DNA of 7,941 nucleotides, taken from CAZCZR01 sp964503455 (GTDB taxonomy: Bacteria > Bacillota > Clostridia > UBA1381). Below the pieces are notes generated by a model. It was not told the origin of the DNA and searched no databases. It saw only the letters and a program-made list of their open reading frames with translations. The position numbers were made by a program, and so were the translations under genes. The stretch covers positions 1 through 7,941 of the forward strand of contig CAZCZR010000072.1 of assembly GCA_964503455.1 (NCBI GenBank). Direction: 5' to 3'. Positions 5,675-7,941 of this stretch are shown one piece after another (the first letter of the stretch is position 1; each line of letters begins with the position of its first letter).

Positions 5675-5787
5675 AGATAAGCAGAAAGCGGTCAAACCGA
5701 TGTTTCTGTTAGAAAAATTGGGTTACTGCAGAAAGAAATTTTCTACCAAATAACCGTCCTATTCCCGTAGGGCGGTTATTTCTTTGT
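5675..5787 (+). ncRNA. Putative antitoxin small RNA, copy 2 (no facing toxin)
   Basis: Same sequence as copy 1, so it could pair with the toxin mRNA in trans and double the antitoxin dose. On the minus strand beyond 5787 I find no ATG between 5788 and 5870 and no hydrophobic frame, so its own partner gene is missing or was lost. The terminator stem is at 5748-5781. Confidence 0.65.
5748..5787 (+). terminator. Terminator of small RNA copy 2
   Basis: The same 14-bp stem, 6-nt loop and T-rich tail as in copy 1. The sequence after the repeat (ATTTATAT) keeps it A/T-rich. Confidence 0.78.
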
Positions 5788-5873
5788 ATTTATATGGCGA
5801 GTTCGGGGTAAAAGGCGTTATGTCCGGCTGTCCGCAATATAGCCGCCCACTTTAAAATTTTTCCGTATCACAC

Positions 5874-5899
5874 AAAAAAGAGGCGCTGTTTTGCGCCTC
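5874..5899 (-). terminator. Rho-independent terminator of the two-gene membrane operon
   Basis: On the minus strand a perfect 7-bp stem GAGGCGC / GCGCCTC with a 6-nt loop is followed by six T. It lies 42 nt after the stop of the membrane protein gene and insulates the small RNA locus. Confidence 0.88.
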
Positions 5900-5941
5900 A
5901 TGGTGTATATTTCATGCTATTAATTTTGCTTTTCTGTGTTG

Positions 5942-7213
5942 TTATCTGATCACATATTTATATTGTGACCCATCTTTGAATGTTATTGTTACGGATAACG
6001 GCTTATCTGACGTTTCAACCTCCTGAGGACAGTTTATCAGACAATGGACGCCTAATGTCTGAAGCGGATTTATAGAATTAATATTTGCGTACGTAAAATC
6101 ACCGTCCGTATCGGTAATAATATTAAATCCTGTATATGTATAACCGTTATCATAATCCGCTGTTGCAGAATAAATCTCGTCGCATTTTATATCTTGTTTT
6201 TGAAGATTTTTTACGCTTGCATTAACATAAATATATACCTGTCCGCTATCAGCGGAATAATGTCGATAGTAGCTTGGAGGATTATCAGGCTTAACATCAT
6301 AGGAAAGCTGAACCTTATTTAACGTGAACTCATACTCTTGGGTCGTAATTGTCTGACCCAAAGAAATGACCGGTATCGGTGTTGCCGAGGGTGCCGCTGT
6401 AGCCGTTGGTGCCGCTGTAGCCGTTGGCGCAGATGTTGCCGGTACCGTCGATGGCGAAGAAGGCTTTTGAGTAGACGGCACCAATTGATTTTTTTGTACT
6501 GTATTGTCATTAGACCGATTGTTTGTATTATTAAAGACTTTTATAGCTCCAATGCCTATTGATACTAAAAAAATCAGGATAAATGCTCCTAAGCATATTT
6601 TTAATGAAGGAATTTGATTTTTATATTTCATTATCTTACTTTCAAATTCTTCATATGTGTTTTTATTCATAATCAATAAAGTAATATATGGTAAAAACAA
6701 AAACGCTTCTGAAATATGATATATTTTCCACATAAAGCCTGTTACAAAAGGTAGCTGCGCATTAAAAAATTCAAAAATATCATAAGCGGTCAATATTATT
6801 AACAGAGCAAGTATGACTTTCTCGCTGCCCTTGTTTTTGGTTAACTTTAACGCGAGCAGTATAAAGGCAATGCTCATAATGCTGTATGCAATAAAATATT
6901 GTATAGAAAAAGCAACGCCTAATTGTATTGTTCTTAAAACAAATCCTAACAAACCTAATGAAATACCAAAAACAACAATATCATTACAATATTTATTTTT
7001 ATTATATACATCTGCTGAATAGATTATATTTGCTATACTTGCAAGAATTATACACATTGCAGAAATCAACGGTATTGCCGCCAGTTGCATTTCCGCAATA
7101 AATAAAAATGAACATATTATAGAAATAATGCTGAATGCCAATAAACAAACTCTGCTTTTAGATGCAATAAATTTATGTACAAAATTGTCTATATAATTAT
7201 TTTCGTTTTCCAT
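5942..7213 (-). CDS. Polytopic membrane protein with extracytoplasmic DUF4352-like domain
   Basis: Function not known. 423 residues from the ATG at 7213, chosen because AAAGGAGA lies about 6 nt upstream; an ATG eight codons earlier has no such site. Residues about 20-227 contain roughly seven hydrophobic segments (near 22-40, 43-66, 78-98, 102-123, 131-150, 163-183, 207-227). Next comes a low-complexity Asn/Ser/Thr/Pro/Ala linker (228-282) with the hexad repeat APTATA, and then a beta-rich domain (about 283-423), beginning ISLGQTITTQEYEFTLNKV and containing YIYVNASVKNLQKQDI, which has the look of the DUF4352/Telokin-like family. An odd number of segments would put that domain outside the cell. 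It lies 37 nt after a lipoprotein gene with a similar fold, so the pair probably act together at the surface. Base composition is visibly more AT-rich than mgtE and the ilv genes. Confidence 0.85.
   Translation of the reverse strand: MENENNYIDNFVHKFIASKSRVCLLAFSIISIICSFLFIAEMQLAAIPLISAMCIILASIANIIYSADVYNKNKYCNDIVVFGISLGLLGFVLRTIQLGVAFSIQYFIAYSIMSIAFILLALKLTKNKGSEKVILALLIILTAYDIFEFFNAQLPFVTGFMWKIYHISEAFLFLPYITLLIMNKNTYEEFESKIMKYKNQIPSLKICLGAFILIFLVSIGIGAIKVFNNTNNRSNDNTVQKNQLVPSTQKPSSPSTVPATSAPTATAAPTATAAPSATPIPVISLGQTITTQEYEFTLNKVQLSYDVKPDNPPSYYRHYSADSGQVYIYVNASVKNLQKQDIKCDEIYSATADYDNGYTYTGFNIITDTDGDFTYANINSINPLQTLGVHCLINCPQEVETSDKPLSVTITFKDGSQYKYVIR
6390..6425. repeat. 18-bp tandem repeat in the linker of the membrane protein
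   Basis: Two perfect copies of GGTGCCGCTGTAGCCGTT, with a degenerate third copy after them, encode the APTATA repeat of the Pro/Thr/Ala-rich linker. The repeat is locally GC-rich within an AT-rich gene and could vary in copy number by slippage without changing the frame. Confidence 0.85.
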
Positions 7214-7250
7214 ATGTGTCTCCTTTTTTATTTTCAAACACTATTCATAT

Positions 7251-7880
7251 TTATTGTACAGTAAGAGTATAGGCGTATTGATAATCAGACAATTCCTTTT
7301 CCTCTCCCAAAGTAATTTGATTGTCAGAAGCAAATTGATCATTAAAACCTATATTGAGAACAGCTGATTGATGATTGTTTGCAAGCTCATCAGGGATTTG
7401 TGCATATATTGTGTATGTATATAGTGTTAACGGTGCAAGACTATATGTTGACTGTCCGTTTGTTTTAATTATATTTATACTCCCTATATTATATGAATAT
7501 CCATCAATAACCGCATTGCCCTCAATATTTATATTAGATATTTCTTCTTTAGATAAGCTTTTGATTTTTCCGCGCATATAAATAAACTTAGAGCCCTCTA
7601 CAGCTTGAGGACCGCTTATGTAAGTTGAATTGTCGGTTTTAATTGATGTTCTTATATCATCTTTTATTCCACATTCTTCAATCGTCATTTCCGCAAAATC
7701 CAAGGAGATAGTATCTCCGGCTGCAATTTGCGTCAACTGAACCTCTTTTTCCTCGGTTTTAGATACATCTCCATTAGATACAGTTTCATCAACAACAGAT
7801 CTTTCATTGCTGTTATCTCCGCAAGAACAAAGCGAAAACGCCATAACTCCTGTTAATAACAATGTAATTAGTTTCTTCAT
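7251..7880 (-). CDS. Lipoprotein, DUF4352-like, function unknown
   Basis: 209 residues. The N-terminus MKKLITLLLTGVMAFSLCSC is a lipoprotein signal: a Lys pair, a hydrophobic core and a lipobox LCSC with the lipid-bearing Cys at residue 20. A short acidic/Asn/Ser-rich tether (21-50) follows. The rest (about 51-209) is a single beta-rich domain with GDTISLDFAEMTIEECG and SKFIYMRGKIKSLSKEEISN, reminiscent of DUF4352-like immunoglobulin folds and of the C-terminal domain of the next gene; this fold call is tentative. The start is supported by AGGAG about 9 nt upstream. It is the first gene of an apparent two-gene operon, and no convincing promoter is visible in the 60 bases before the window edge. 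Expected location: anchored on the outer face of the cytoplasmic membrane. AT-rich like its partner. Confidence 0.85.
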   Translation of the reverse strand: MKKLITLLLTGVMAFSLCSCGDNSNERSVVDETVSNGDVSKTEEKEVQLTQIAAGDTISLDFAEMTIEECGIKDDIRTSIKTDNSTYISGPQAVEGSKFIYMRGKIKSLSKEEISNINIEGNAVIDGYSYNIGSINIIKTNGQSTYSLAPLTLYTYTIYAQIPDELANNHQSAVLNIGFNDQFASDNQITLGEEKELSDYQYAYTLTVQ

Positions 7881-7941
7881 AATATTTATCTCCTATTCCT
7901 TTTTTATCAAAACCTTTTTCTCAATTACTTCCAACTTGTAA

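Larger units (their letters stand above)
5569..5787 (+). repeat. 219-bp perfect direct repeat, copy 2
   Basis: Identical to 5249-5467. The 101 bases between the copies (5468-5568) hold most of the toxin gene and its leader. To the right of this copy the sequence matching the toxin's C-terminal codons stops at 5787 and no toxin frame follows. Confidence 0.97.

Noticed and set aside
5249..5787. CRISPR array or insertion-sequence ends
   Set aside because: There are only two copies, each 219 bp and carrying promoters and a terminator. There are no terminal inverted repeats, no transposase and no spacer-like series.
7881..7941. Promoter for the lipoprotein operon
   Set aside because: The 61 bases are A-rich, but no -35/-10 pair with acceptable spacing and match was found; the promoter is probably beyond the window edge.

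Overview
The window looks like part of a chromosome of a low-to-middle GC Firmicute, most likely an anaerobic gut Clostridia (Oscillospiraceae/Lachnospiraceae type). This rests on strong AGGAG ribosome binding sites, consensus sigma-A promoters, Gram-positive-type lipoprotein and DUF4352-like surface domains, and a type I toxin-antitoxin architecture known from Firmicutes. No ribosomal RNA or other phylogenetic marker is present, so the placement is an inference. All recognised protein genes lie on the minus strand; only the two small RNAs are transcribed on the plus strand.

Right to left, in the direction of most transcription: (1) 7880-5942 is an AT-rich two-gene unit. It encodes a lipoprotein and a polytopic membrane protein with an extracytoplasmic DUF4352-like domain, and ends in a clear terminator at 5874-5899. 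(2) 5787-5249 is the most unusual part. A perfect 219-bp direct repeat (5249-5467 and 5569-5787) flanks a 20-residue hydrophobic peptide gene with an excellent ribosome binding site (5518-5456, minus). Each repeat carries a consensus rightward promoter for a short terminated RNA of about 113 nt and a leftward promoter (TTGAAA-N17-TACAAT). In copy 2 the leftward promoter drives the peptide gene. The copy-1 RNA converges on that gene and overlaps its 3' end. This is the layout of a type I toxin-antitoxin locus. The second RNA has no toxin gene facing it. (3) 5242-3678: the leftward promoter of repeat copy 1 reads through a leader of about 210 nt into mgtE, a magnesium channel gene that ends in its own terminator (3635-3663). 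(4) 3583-50 is the branched-chain amino acid operon ilvB-ilvN-ilvC. A perfect consensus promoter precedes a 210-nt leader with mutually exclusive hairpins and a U-tract. There is a probable extra promoter before ilvC and a strong terminator at 50-80.

The ilv genes work together: IlvB/IlvN form acetolactate synthase, the first common and feedback-regulated step, and IlvC carries out the isomeroreduction that follows. IlvB is atypical at three positions that are nearly invariant in the substrate channel of classical acetohydroxyacid synthases. The toxin-antitoxin module may be physically linked to mgtE expression, because the only good promoter seen upstream of mgtE belongs to the repeat.
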